In this document: one piece after another, positions 51,441 to 63,483 of the stretch
How positions within the stretch are numbered: the stretch's first letter is position 1
Layout of the letters: every line of letters starts with the position of its first letter
Assembly: GCF_001522545.3 (NCBI RefSeq)
Contig: NC_031778.1
Span: forward strand, 21,358,411-21,422,410
Direction of reading: 5' to 3'
DNA length: 64,000 nt
From: Parus major
Lineage: Eukaryota; Chordata; Aves; Passeriformes; Paridae
The notes under the pieces: generated by a model
Databases searched by the model: none
Told to the model about the DNA's origin: nothing
Seen by the model: only the letters and a program-made list of their open reading frames with translations
Program-made: the position numbers and the translations under genes

Positions 51441-53021
51441 ACGCACCCACCTTGGACCAGAGGATGGCCAATACCCAAATTCAGGTCTCTTGCTGCTCTA
51501 GCAAACTCAGGCTCATTCATAAGAACAAATTCTCCACAGCTCTTTTGATCCTAAAGTTTTATTTCTTTACTAGGAGGGCAAAACCAGGAGCAATAAACTC
51601 TAATAAATCAAACCTGTCACAGAAGTAAAAAAATATTTTAGAGCTTTATAAAGCAGCATATAATCTGTTTATAGAGCAGAGTATATTTTCCTGTCATGCC
51701 AGTGAGGCTGAAAAACAACTCATATTTGGTAGAGTATGCTTGAGCTGATGCTATTGCTTCTAAATGGAAATTAGGAGGCCATTTGGCTATTTATTTATGT
51801 CTCCTCTAACATTTTTCATGTGAGTCCTTGGAGAAAACTGCATAGCTTCCTAAAAATTGTTCTGGAGTAAGAGCTTCCCATTAGTTTGTAGGGACTGGAA
51901 TAGTTGCAGTTTCAAGCTTTAATTCTGCACTCTTTTGCTTTCTTTTGGCAGTTTTAAAAATAAGATTTATTTGAGATGCTGGGGTTTAGGTGTACCATAT
52001 ATTGCTATGAAAATTAAATAATATGTTAAAAAAAAAGAAAAAGTACAGGCTTTTAGAGATGAAATCTAAAATAGATGCTCCCAATAGCTTGGTTTTCTTA
52101 GAATCCAAAAACTTGTACAGTAATCACCGGGAGTTACCAACCAATTCCTGTCTACAGATGTTAGCCCCTATTTTTGGGTCCTTCTTTGGAAAAATTTATT
52201 CCAGAATGTTAAAAGAAGCATTTTTTTGTGTTTGTTTTAATAAAAACAGAGCAAAAAAGTCTTGTCTTCTAAATAACTTGATGTGGAATTCACACATCTT
52301 AAACTATAGTTAAGTTATTTTTAATAAACAGTGACAGTGCTGAGGGAAATAACTCCCTCATAGTCAGGAAAATCACTCTGGGAGAGAGCAGTAGATAATG
52401 TTTGTTTTCAAAAAGAAAAATAGAAGGAACAAAGACTTAATCACTTGTGAATATTTTTCTTTGGGATATGGAGTGTGTCCTAGTGTTAAATAAAAAAAAA
52501 ACCTTGATTTTCTGTTGTTGTTTGATGCTTTCACATTGCCACTGGTCTGTGACTTTTACAGACCAAATCTTGGCTTTTTCTTGAATTGTTTTCAACAGCA
52601 TTAACATGCAAAACAGCACCACACTCAGCCAGGTGGTTGGAAAGCAGGGAAGTATAGAATACAGATTCCTCGCCTAGCTTTTCTCTTTTCATATGGATTG
52701 CAGCAGTGTAGAGACTCCAGGGATTTTTGCAAAATTATTATTGAAGCAAAAGCAGAAACAAGGAAGTGGGCTATTCTGTTATTTGGAATTAAAAAGGAAT
52801 GATTTGTTTTATAGTGGGAGGTGGGGCTGCTTTTTGATCAATACAAGAGCACTCTAGCCTCACAGAGAGCGCGTTCTCCCCCAGATCAACAGATCATCCA
52901 CTCCTGGCAGCTGCAGGTGGGGGTGACATCCTTACCTTGTCTCCAGCTCATAGGTGATGTTTTATCCCATTTGGAGCTCAGCTTTGCAAGGCATAGAGCG
53001 CTCTGGCTGGGCTCCAATAAA

Positions 53022-53089
53022 GCACTTAGGCACGAGCTTATCATCAACAGGATTACCCAGGTGTTTGAGTTAAGCGCGTGCTTAGCTGC
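53022..53089. repeat. Old palindromic interspersed repeat (AAGCACTTA-type)
   Basis: Left arm 53022-53040 (GCACTTAGGCACGAGCTTA) and right arm 53071-53089 (TAAGCGCGTGCTTAGCTGC) are inverted copies matching at 15 of 19 positions, about 30 bases apart. The text resembles a palindromic repeat I recall from turtle, crocodilian and bird genomes (AAGCACTTAAGCACATGCTTAA ... TTAAGCATGTGCTTAAGTGC), possibly an ancient MITE-like or exapted element. I cannot assign a family name. The flanks from about 52860 to 53110 retain several CpGs. Confidence 0.5.
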
Positions 53090-54439
53090 CTCTGCAAGGG
53101 ACGCGGTGTTCGGTGCGCATGGGATGGAGATCACTCCCTGTGTCCTGCCAGGGTGAGGGTGCTTGAGACACCCCCTCCAGAGCTGTGTACAAAAAGGACA
53201 TTGCTGTGAGTGTCACCAGTCTGAATTCTTCTGTTGTTTGTATCTGGGTGCCGAGGTGAGGCTGTGCCTGAGCGATGGGAGTCCTGCAGCCAGGCAGATG
53301 CTGCGAGCAGAGCGCTGCCCTCAGAGTGGATGTCAGCACCATGCTCCAAGCAGCTCCCTGGGCTTATCACCAGCTTTCTCCCTGCCCAGAGAACACAGTT
53401 TATAATTGCAAGTGAGCAAATATTGGGTCCTTGAATAGAAAGATACGAGCAGGTGGGCTTGTCATTCGGTTTGAATTAAGTGTATTGACAGCAAAGGGGA
53501 GCTGTTGGTCCTTGGGGTTTCTCTGTGTGGGTGGAAGATGGTGAGGACAAGAGGGATTGTTCAGCATTAGCCTGTGTTGCCTTTCTTTACTATTCCTTAC
53601 TTCTACCCTTCAATTCCTGTAATTCTTTGATTAATGTGATTAAGCAGAGTCTTGCATGAGGTTGTTGGGATGTGATAATTTGTTCTTTTGGGCAAAGACC
53701 ACAAGCTTCCCTTGGTCAGGCAAATCTGCTGCTGGCTGGGAGGGGAGCACCAGGTCTGCAGAGCTCCCTTCTCCACTGGCCAGGGGGGCTGCTCTCAGAA
53801 AACCTTCAGACTGATATCACAATCACACAAGGGAGCTGGGAGGCTGCAGTGGTTGCTGGAAGGGAGGTGCCACTCACCCCTGTCCTGAGCCAGCTCTGGG
53901 GCTGGGCTGTGCTCAGGGGGCTGGTGAGGCTCCGAGCCAGCCTGAGGTCAACGTGGCAACAGCATCAGGAAGAGGCTTTTAGCCAGTGCAGGAGGCTGAG
54001 CAGCTGCTGGTGTGGCACAGCTGGAAAATCTCACAAAAGCTTTTGTCCCAGTGAAACCTGGAGTGGGTTGTGTAGAATTGGCTGTTTCTCCACCCACAGT
54101 GGATGCTCCACCGTGTCCTTGACCTTGAGGGCAGGAAATCGCACATTTCATGGCACGGTCTAAAGCCACAAAAACCTCTCTGAAGGTCTGTGTGTGTATT
54201 GCCCACAAAGCCACTGAGGTTTTAATTTAATCAGGAGGAGCATTAGCTCCTGAGGGAAGCAGAGTGAAACCATAAGGGTCAAGTGGATTTTAGAATTAGG
54301 AAAGGGAGAAGGAAGTTTTGTTACCTTCTTCCGAGCAGAACCGAGAGGATGTTTCAGGAATTTGTATTTCTCTTCAGAGCAAAGAGATTTTTATTTATTT
54401 AAACACCACCAAAGTAGGTTTTGAGCTCAGTAGCATTCT

Positions 54440-55800
54440 GTCCATGCAGGTAAAAGAATTAAATTAATAGAGACAAAAGCTTCCATTGGAGTAGATTTCA
54501 GAGTATCAAATTACAAAGAAAAATAAATGATATATGCCAGACGTTCCTTTAAAAGACAAAACTGGTAAATTGAATTTAGCCATTAAAAAAGACAACATCA
54601 GAAAGAAAAATAAAAAATATTAAACTGAAGAGAATAATAATTGCATCTAATAAAACTGACAAACAATCATAATTCTTCCCATTAAATAAATATGTTATAA
54701 AAAATTTATTATGAAATGCCACATTATGCAAGCCAGGATTCAAAGATGAGTTCTTTGCATTAAGTACAGTAGATGCCATTAAGGAAAACAGTCAATATGT
54801 CACTAAGCCACGGCCTGTAAAATTAAATTGATTTGGTAAATGTAAGTAAGATAGATCTGTTTGCTTTCATCATCAATTTTGAGTGGGTGAACAGGTGATG
54901 TCACCAACCTGGGAGCGATAAAGATGCAGGACCATCTGGAAAGCTTTGTGATGGATGGGCAACTGCTTTTGGATAGTGACAGTGCTGTGGTACTTTGTCA
55001 CTTGGGATGCAGTACTTAATAACTTTTCAATACCATCATAATAAATTTCACTGCCTTATTAATATAGAAATGGTGAGTTATTACTGTGATGGCTATTGTA
55101 AATAACAAGAGATGCAGCTGTCAGGAGCTGATTGTTTGGGCATGTTTCTTTAAGCAACACAGTTGACTTGGGATAATCAACGTATGTCTATATCAGCAGA
55201 GTTTATTGCTCTTGTCAAAAGAAAAAGCGGCATTATTCAAAAATTATATGAAGTCCATAATAAACAAGTTTAATATATTATCAGACTTTTCCTATAAGTT
55301 TCCTAACATGGGACAATAAATCACTTTTAATAATGCCTTTCTGTGTACAATAATATCCTTATGCTGTAATAATGTCCTTTCCTAACTATTCACCAAACAG
55401 AACTCCTGAAAAAACATAAAGGCATCTCACACCCATCAGAACACTTACAAAATTAAATCTCCCTATTTCATTAAAAGGCTTCTTCTGATATAAAGCTGAT
55501 GGGCTCTAGCTGTGTCTTTCTTTTTTCTGTTTTAATTGAACAGATGTAGTTAAAAGTAATCTACAACAAAGAAATACAGACAAAATTATAACCATGTGTC
55601 CCTAAACACTGGCAGGAAAGAGCATCTGTGGGTGTTTTATGAAAGCCCAGCACTGCTCCGTGACATTGCTGCTAATGTCATCGGGCTGAGGACTGGAGAG
55701 AAACAAAATGCATAGATAGCTGTTAGCAGAAGATGAATTACCAGATCAATCATTTAGCACCATTCAGGGTATTACACCATTGTTCCCTGGGAAGATAATT
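54440..55800. promoter_or_regulatory. Long AT-rich candidate enhancer block
   Basis: About 1.3 kb of strongly AT-rich, repeat-free sequence with many homeobox-like words (TAATTGCATC, ATTAAATTGATTTGG, ATAATTAAATCAATGATG) and GATA-type words (AGATAGATC, TGATATA). Stop codons are dense in all frames. It has the texture of a conserved developmental block and is the largest such stretch in the window. Confidence 0.35.
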
Positions 55801-58800
55801 AAATCAATGATGTCTTTCTTATTTGTGTAAAGAGCCACGAACTTGTAAAGAATATCCAAACCTCCTCAAACATATTATTGCTGGATTTTTTTTTTTTTTA
55901 AACCCTACTGACTTTGCCTTTCAGGCTCTAGCTTTGTCCCTCTTTTCAATTAAATGTCTCTCCACCATTTCTATGACTGCTGAAAAGAGAGCCAGCAGTC
56001 TATTAACAGGCAATAAAGTTCAGGAAGCCTAAGACTAGTTTCTTGGGTCAGAGGTGAAAATTGCATACTAAATGAAACAAAGGTGTGTCTTGATGGCTCA
56101 ACAAGCAGTGGAGAGACGAGCATACATGTGGGCAGGAGATGGTCATCATTAAACAGAAGCAAATGAACACAGGAGTTGGGGTATGGCAAGATGCTTATTA
56201 ACCCAGATGAACACATGTGCTTCAGAGGACTCAGCGCTGAGGTTTGATGTTTAACAATAGCATTGCAATCTGGGAATTTGGTCTAATAAAGACATCACAA
56301 AACTTGAGAAACAAAATTAAAAGCCCGTATTTTGTTTGCTGGAGCCTGCAGGTGTGTTCATCAGATACATTAAAAAAAACCCAAAAGTATACTTTTATGG
56401 AAATAAATCCAGAAAGCAGTAATTGGCTAATAGGGTATTTCTACCCCAGAGAATATTAATATTGGAGCTTTACTGTCGTGACAGCCCTCATATGTTTCCT
56501 GGCTGAATGGTAGGTGGCATGCACAGGAGTGAGGACAGAGGTTGTCACAATCCTGCCTGGCTTTATGTGATCGTGCTAACATTGGAGCATACAATACTCA
56601 TTAATTTGGGAAAGAAATACAAATGTTAAGTGGCCCTTCCTTTTAAAGCACAGACCTCGCCTTTAGTGTGGAAAGATGTAAAAGAGCCCACAAAAAGCAT
56701 AACATTTCATCAGGTGAAGCCTGGGGCGTAAGGGGGCTCTGGTGTATAGTGGGTTTCCCAAAGTGTTGTTCTTAGTCTTAACTTGATGAAGTGAATTGGC
56801 AACATGCACAGAGTGGGCTGTGCTGGAGCCCTGGTGTGGAGCTGCTCAGGATTTCCAAAAGGAACCTTCAGCGCCCTCCTGTCTTCTTGAAACGGCCTCA
56901 CGTGGCCAAATGGGCTTTCCAAAAATACAGTTATTTGCTATGTGGGTGTTTTACTAAAAAAATAAGTCTGGATATTAATGTTTTTTAAGAGATTTGTGGT
57001 CGTGGTATTTCAAAACTGTGGTAGTAATGTTGATTTTGTGCAAAAAAAGGTAAAGTTCTCCTGGAGGGGGAGAATGGAAGTTTGGGGATGGGAAAGCTTC
57101 AGCATTACTGAATTTACAGAAAATATTCTATAAAAATAAATTATAAGTATTGATCTAGTGATAACCTTCAAATAAGGCAAAATTTGCATGTGAATATAGA
57201 GAAAGTGATTTTTCTTTCCAGTTTTAACTTGGCATCTACCTGTTTGGAATATGTACACGTGTAGGCAGACAAATGAACAGTTAACAAAGAGGGAGAGAAA
57301 ACAATTTTTCTGTCTTTAATGCTAAACCCAGAAATGACCCTACCAAACCCTCTGTGCCTGCAGAGCAAAGTGGTGTTGATGGCTGATGGTGGCCTTTGAA
57401 ACACACCTCCTCTCTTACACAGAGAACAGTATTTTACCATTTCCCCCCAGTTAAGACTGTGTGAAGAGGCCTTTTTTTTTATTATTTATTTGTAGATCTG
57501 TGGTATCAAATTGCATTTTCATCCACCTGCTGACCCTGGCTGTGCATTCTCTTTACTTCATCCCTTTTCTCTTCCACTCATAACTGGTGCTGCTGTTCTC
57601 CACGTTGTCCCAAAACCTTGTAGTCAGCAGGAATCCTTGTTCAGCCTTGTGAAAAATCTCCTCCTTCTCAACTTCTTCCAGTCTTTTCTAAGTCCCATCC
57701 ATCTCTGCCCTTTATATCTGGCCCTCATCTTCCTCAATTTATTTTTTGGCAGGTCAGTGCTGTAATTGCCTCCAGCACTGGCTGTGCTCATGGTTTGCTA
57801 ACCAGGCTCTGATTGCCTTTCAGTGGCTGCATATATTTTAGTTTTCCTGCATATTTTCTTTTCTCAGCCCTCTTCATATCAAAATTTGGGTCTCCCTCAG
57901 TTCATTTAAGCTTCGGGCTTTCCCCCTGATGTGGACACAGTTTGCTCTTCCCACAAACTCTTCCCTCTGCTTGAAATATCACCAGTTCCACCTTTGGCAA
58001 AGCAGCTCAACCCCTACCAGTATGGACCCTCATTATTCCCTTTCAAAAGCTGATTTTCTCAAGTCATCTCACCAATTTGATGGCTGGCATTGTTGCAAAA
58101 AAAGGCAACATCTCAACTTCCCTCATTAAAGCCTTTTTCCCTCACACTAATGCAAACAGAGATGAATAAAACATGTTTTAGGCAGATTTCACAATAGTTT
58201 AAATAATTATTTGAAGATTATGCCTTTAACAGAAGTTTCTGTGTGTAAAGAAACCCTCGTGGTAGGTATTTAGCTTAGGGAGAGTGACTTGTTTGGCATT
58301 TGCATTCAAATACTTTTGTGCTTCTGGAGCATTTTAAGACTGGACTATCTGATCCCACCACCCATGACAACAATGCAGAAGTAGAAAATGAAAGTTCTGG
58401 TTTTCAGCCCCAGCATTCCTGAATAAAATTTAGCTGATTGCAACAGTATCATTTCGGGTGTGATTTTTAGCGAGTTTGAGTTTGAATGGATTTAGAATAG
58501 GTGCTTGAGCAGCTTTTGTCCCCATGCTAATGCCCCCGCAGCAGTGGGAGTCAGGAGGAGTGAAGTGATGACCTGAAATAGCAGACGGCTCCAAACAGAG
58601 CTGGATTAATGTGAAATGGGGCCCTGGTCCCGTCCAGCCAGGAAAGCTTCAGCCCATTCCCTGTCCCATGCAGCATCCCCATCATCAAACCCCACTGCCC
58701 CTGGTCCTCCTGCAGCACAGAAATCCCCCAGAGCAGTCCCCAGCAGCCCTGACCAGCCCTGTGCCATGCTGAGCAAAAAACAGCAGAGGGGTTATAACCC

Positions 58801-58839
58801 AATTTGCCCATATTCTGATGGGCTTTGTAGACTTTTTTA
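55801..58839. other. Intron, nothing recognised
   Basis: Plain intronic sequence. A pyrimidine-rich stretch lies at 57500-57950, and a GC-richer part at 58550-58790 has a short open frame on each strand. No repeat family or exon signature. Confidence 0.4.
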
Positions 58840-60800
58840 TGTGTGACTTATACATTTGATGTGTTTGGAAAGGCTCAGTAGTACCGTTCCTCCTCCTGTG
58901 ATATTGCCAGGCTTGCTCTGTAGTGCTGAAGAAGAAAAAAAAAAGCAGCTTCAGTGTTGGGAATTATAAATAATTTGATGCAACAGGTTTAAGTTACCAT
59001 TTTTGTGGTGAAAAGAAAAGCTTAGCATGATCCAGATTTTCCTTGGTTTCCTCCCATTCTGCTGAGAAGCAGAGGTATTCACATTTCTTTGTCTAACAGT
59101 TTTATAATGTCTTAAGAGATTAACAGTGAGCATGAATGAGGGGCTGAGGATTAGACGACAAAAAGCCCGAGCCGTCCACTACCTTGTTTGCACATTTTAC
59201 ATTTTTCAGCATTGCTGAGTGAGTATAGAAACTAAGGAAAGATAATAAGGACCAGAGTCCCAAAAGTGTTTAGTGATTCAAAAAAATTCAGATGCCATGT
59301 CAGAACTGACAGAATGATGGAGCATTATGTGGCAGGACCCACTTTTTTGTCTTAGGGTAAGCTCTCGCCCTGAGTGAATGCAGATGTTATCACAGGATCC
59401 CAGACAGACAGTCAGTGAAATGTGACAAGCTGTCAGCAAAGTTACACTACGTTGAGTTTGCTAAAATATCCCAAAGCTTCATACATGGCCCTTTTTATTA
59501 CTATTATTATTATTTTATATATATGTATATGTATGTGTATATAAAACTCTTAGCTCAATCAGTTGGGAGGTTAAAAAAAAAAAAAAGGATGAAAAAATAA
59601 ATGGTTACAGTAATATTTCCAGTCAGAGATCCTTTGAATGGTTCAGACGTGGCTGTAAAAGTTTTTTAAGAGTAGGGGGAAAATGATTATCTGAAATATT
59701 TGGAAGGTTACATTGGCATCAGTGAGATTTGTGAAGGCAAAGCGCAGGGTAAGGCTGTTAACCACATGTCAGAGTGTGTCAGTCATTCCCCGAATGATTT
59801 GGGTATTTACCCCTGTGAAATGCTTAGTCAAATCAGTAATAGCAGCCAGCAGAAGTAAACCTTGCCCGTGCTCAGCTTGGCTTTCTCTTTAGCAGGGTAT
59901 CAGCTTCAAAACAGAGGAGTTATAAGCAATTATAATTCCTTTACTGTTTTTTTTCTTTTTAACCTCAAAATTAGATGCAAACAAGCTGGTAAAATTGCAA
60001 GCTGAATAGTAAAAAGGACATCAAGTGAACTGATTAAAACATGCTCAGAAAATAAAAATATATGTCAGGGCAAATCAATGCAAATTATCTGAATTCAGAT
60101 GCTCTGAAGTCATAATGAGGCTCAGAAAATTACTTTTGTTTTGAATTCTGTGTCTGCAAGAGATATTTGATTTGTAAATATTGTAACAAGATATAAGCTT
60201 TTAAAATTTTGTGCAGAAAAAGAAGAGCTCCGTTCTCCATAATCCAAAATATTTAACTTTCAAGCAATGTGCAGGGAGGTGCTGCTGTTTATATGCCAGT
60301 GTACTTCTGTGCTTGCTCTTTTCTTCTTTTAATACTTCATTATGTAGAAAATATAAATATAATCTATGAAAGTAAAATAGTTTTGCAGATGCAATGGATT
60401 TTCACTTTTGAATTAGGACAGACTCAGATTCAAGCCTTTACATAATTAGGGGACAGGGAGCCTGAAATACTGATGTTTTCAATTTATTTCACAGCTTTCT
60501 TTTTAAGGTATATTTCCTTATACAGTGAGTAGATTTTGATTTGAAAATGCTGAAGGAAATTTCTTATCTCTTTTGTAAGTAATTATATCTGTCATTCAGA
60601 TTAATCCCTTAATAGTCTGTATTCTTGTCTTATTACTGTTAGCTTAAGCCTAAATTTAATGAGAAGGCTGTTTATAGTGGCACAAACTAATATATTTTGT
60701 TAGAATAGGAGTTGCAGAACGTTTGTTCTCCTGGAAGCTGAGCAGAATAATGCATGTGATTTATAATCAATTTAGGTCTGCTTTGGAATAAGATGATCTC
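58840..60800. promoter_or_regulatory. AT-rich intron with possible conserved segments
   Basis: Mostly AT-rich intron. Around 59300-59460 the sequence reads like a conserved element (GAGCATTATGTGGCAGGACC, GATGTTATCACAGGATCC). The part from 59940 to 60800 is plain AT-rich sequence with no ORF or repeat that I recognise, apart from the A/T microsatellite at 59492-59544. Confidence 0.25.
59492..59544. repeat. Compound simple repeat (ATT)n then (TATG/TA)n
   Basis: TTATTACTATTATTATTATT runs directly into TTATATATATGTATATGTAT. This is a typical compound microsatellite. An A-run follows at about 59573. Confidence 0.8.
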
Positions 60801-63289
60801 GTGTTATTTGTTTCCATACACTGAAAATATTAATTTACTTCTAGAGGCAGGGGAGAAAGGGAAAACATAGGCAGGCACAATTTAGTGCAATTTGCGTTAC
60901 AACAAAATGTATTACGAGCCAACACAACAACCTTCCTGACTGGGGAAAATGGGATGCAAAGACACTTAGGAGATAACACCTCACATAGTGTTTTGGCAAA
61001 AAAAAAAACCCAACAAACCCTCGAAGTAAACAACCCAACTAAATTATGCATATGGAGGAAATGATTGAGAATATGTTTAGCTGGTAATCGCACTCATGCC
61101 CAAGTTTTAAATTTCATCTGTCTGCTCAGATCTATTGTGATCCATTAAGTGGCTTCCTTTTTTTCCGACAAATTGAATGCTGCAACTGCAAGGAGCTCTT
61201 TTGTTCTTTTAATTCAGTCAGCATGGAAATGATTTTCTCATTTCAGGCCCTTTTCTGTCCTCTCTTCATTGTGTCAATAAAATAGAGTTGTGCAGAGCTG
61301 CTCTAATCAGCTTAGAGTGCTAATTCATTGCACTGGGATGCTATCTGGGTCCGGCTACAGGTGGGCACTATAAGGGGTCAGTCTCCAGGGGAGTCTAATT
61401 GTGTCTCTCTTGGGTCTTGTTTGCAGAATAACTCAAATCTCAAACCCTGGCTTAAGAAAGGAGGAGAAAATGCACAAACACAGGCGTGCAGGGGCACAAA
61501 ATGTCTCATAGTGGTTTCTGTTTTGATGCTGGGGAAGGGAATGCTTTAGTTCAGAGGCAAAAGATTAATAGGAAACTTTGTAGATGAGTTTTAAAGTTTA
61601 TGTAGGAATGTGGTCATTTTGAGATGTAGGTGTGCAAGAGGGAAAGGAGTGCCTTGGTGCTGGTGAGGAGTTTGTGGGGAGTCTTGCCTCTAAATTTTTG
61701 GGGCTTTCAAAAGGCTGAATAAAACCAAGAAAAGATTGAAATAACAAATCCCTGCTGAATGTGCCAGTGGTGGTTTTGAGCAAGCTTTTTGCCAGGCATG
61801 AAGGCAGGTTGAGTATGAGGGAGTCTGCCCAGCACTGAGGAGCCCAGGGGTTCCTCAAGCAAGGGAGGGACCCTGGGTGCCAAAATCCTGCTCCAGTGCC
61901 TGAGCACCATGGCAGCCCCTTCCTCCAGCCTGGAGGGGCTGTGCTAACAGCAAGATGTGATGCTTCCTGCTGGGCACCTCGGGTCTTATGCTGGGTTATG
62001 TCAGAGAACATTGGGAATGACCAAGAGAGGATCAACATGAGAGGAATGGAAACCCTGTGTTTGTCTTCTGCCCCAATATTGTTCAGTTTGGCCTCAGAAG
62101 TGCCCCTAACACAAGATAAGCAGGCTGCAGGCTTTGCTGGCTTGGTTTTGTTTGTTTTAATAGATGTTTTTGTGTTTACCACTGACCACAAAAAACAACA
62201 AACTGAGAAAAGAGGCACTGATGGGAGAAGGGGAGGGAATTCCCTGCGAATCTCCTGTTTCTTGCTACCTTGTCCCAGGGTGGCAGTGTGGGAGCATTGC
62301 CCTGGGCTGTGTCCTTGTCTCTGCCACTTCAGCATCCCTAGGGCAGCCCTGGCATCTCTTTCATCAAGCACTGAGCAGAAACTGCCCAAATTTCCCAGAC
62401 AGACATGCTAGATGCTGCCAAATATCTTCCTGAAGTGAGGCCAGCAAGCCCAGCACAGCTCTGCTCCCAGCACTTGCTACACAAGCCGACAGAGGTGGGC
62501 ATAGATGAGTTATAGATTTCCTACCAAAATATGTCTCAGTGCCTTAGGGGTGGCAGAGCAGCCCTGGCACATCATCTGGCTGGGGAGGAAGGGCACAGCT
62601 CGTGGCAGAGCAGCCAGAGACTGTGGAAAGAAAAATGCAGTAAAAGTGCTAAAGAAAACGGAACAAATCATAAATTTCCCTAATAGTGTAGCAAGAGGTG
62701 AAAGGCTGTTTGTTTGGACAGCATTTTGCTTTTAAATTAGCATGAAGATTTTCCCACAGAATGCATTTCCTTTGCTGATAATTACTCATGTAAAAAAAAA
62801 AAAAAAAAAAGGCACTTTTTGGAATTCCAAAATTTCAATTCTGAAAAAAAAACCACTGGGTTCCTCCCAGGCTCTTTTTTGTCTCCCTGTGACTGAGGTT
62901 CTCAGTGGTTCAGGAAATGTGGACAGGTCATGGCTGTGGCATGCGGGGCAGGGGCAGATCCTCCCCTGGAGCACAGTGGATTTGGGGAATGAGGATGTGA
63001 CAAAGTCTCCCAAAAGCTGTGAAAGGTGGTGCCTTTTCCACAGAGAAACCAGTTCTGGCTGAGAAAGGCAAAGTGGGCTCTGCAGGACATCAAAGCCTCA
63101 TCCTTGGCTACTTCCATGCCTGCAGTCCTCCTTCTTTCCAAACTCTGAGTTTGGGCAGGACTGATCCCCACTGGTGGATTTCCTACCGGAGCTGCTGCTC
63201 TATTGTGGTTTTGTGGCAGAGCCGCCACCATGAAAATTAATTAACATACCTGAAGACACCCCTGAGCAGGAAATCATAGTGCTGCTCTG
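60801..63289. other. Intron with chance long ORFs on both strands
   Basis: Between 61598 and 62420 the sequence is GC-richer and open on several frames: 263 codons on - and 171 on +. The peptides are low in conserved-looking motifs and rich in Ser, Pro, Cys and Trp, as expected of translated non-coding DNA. No splice-bounded exon is evident. Confidence 0.4.
62792..62810 (+). repeat. A19 homopolymer
   Basis: Nineteen A residues after TCATGT. No AATAAA lies shortly upstream, and no matching flanking duplication was found, so it is not called a retrocopy tail. Confidence 0.85.
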
Positions 63290-63468
63290 TGATTCAGGGG
63301 TGAATAGGATCTCTCTATTATCAAAAACTCCATCAGGGAAGAGGAAATTAAGTTCCTAATTAGACAGTGTCCAAAGGAAGAAGTGAGGCATTGAAGAGAT
63401 GAAGAAAATTGAGAGGTAGCTGATGCCCGTATCAGGCTAATGATAGAAAAGGAAATAGTAGAGCTTGA

Positions 63469-63483
63469 AAGGTCACTGACCTT
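63469..63483. promoter_or_regulatory. Perfect IR-1 nuclear-receptor palindrome
   Basis: AAGGTCACTGACCTT: two AGGTCA half-sites (63470-63475 and 63477-63482) inverted with a single C spacer. IR-1 spacing is the classical preferred site of FXR/RXR-type heterodimers. The site lies in a purine-rich, conserved-looking stretch (63290-63680) of the downstream intron. Occupancy and the receptor are unknown. Confidence 0.55.

Noticed and set aside
53672..54163. 163-codon open frame on the + strand
   Set aside because: GC-richer sequence with parallel open frames on both strands; low-complexity peptide without motifs.
61598..62389. 263-codon open frame on the - strand, overlapped by a 171-codon frame on +
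   Set aside because: Both strands are open at once in a GC-richer patch, which is usual for chance ORFs. No motif, no conserved-looking segment, no exon borders.
62792..62810. A19 tract as a possible second retrocopy tail
   Set aside because: No intact coding frame runs up to it, no polyadenylation signal precedes it, and no flanking duplication was seen.
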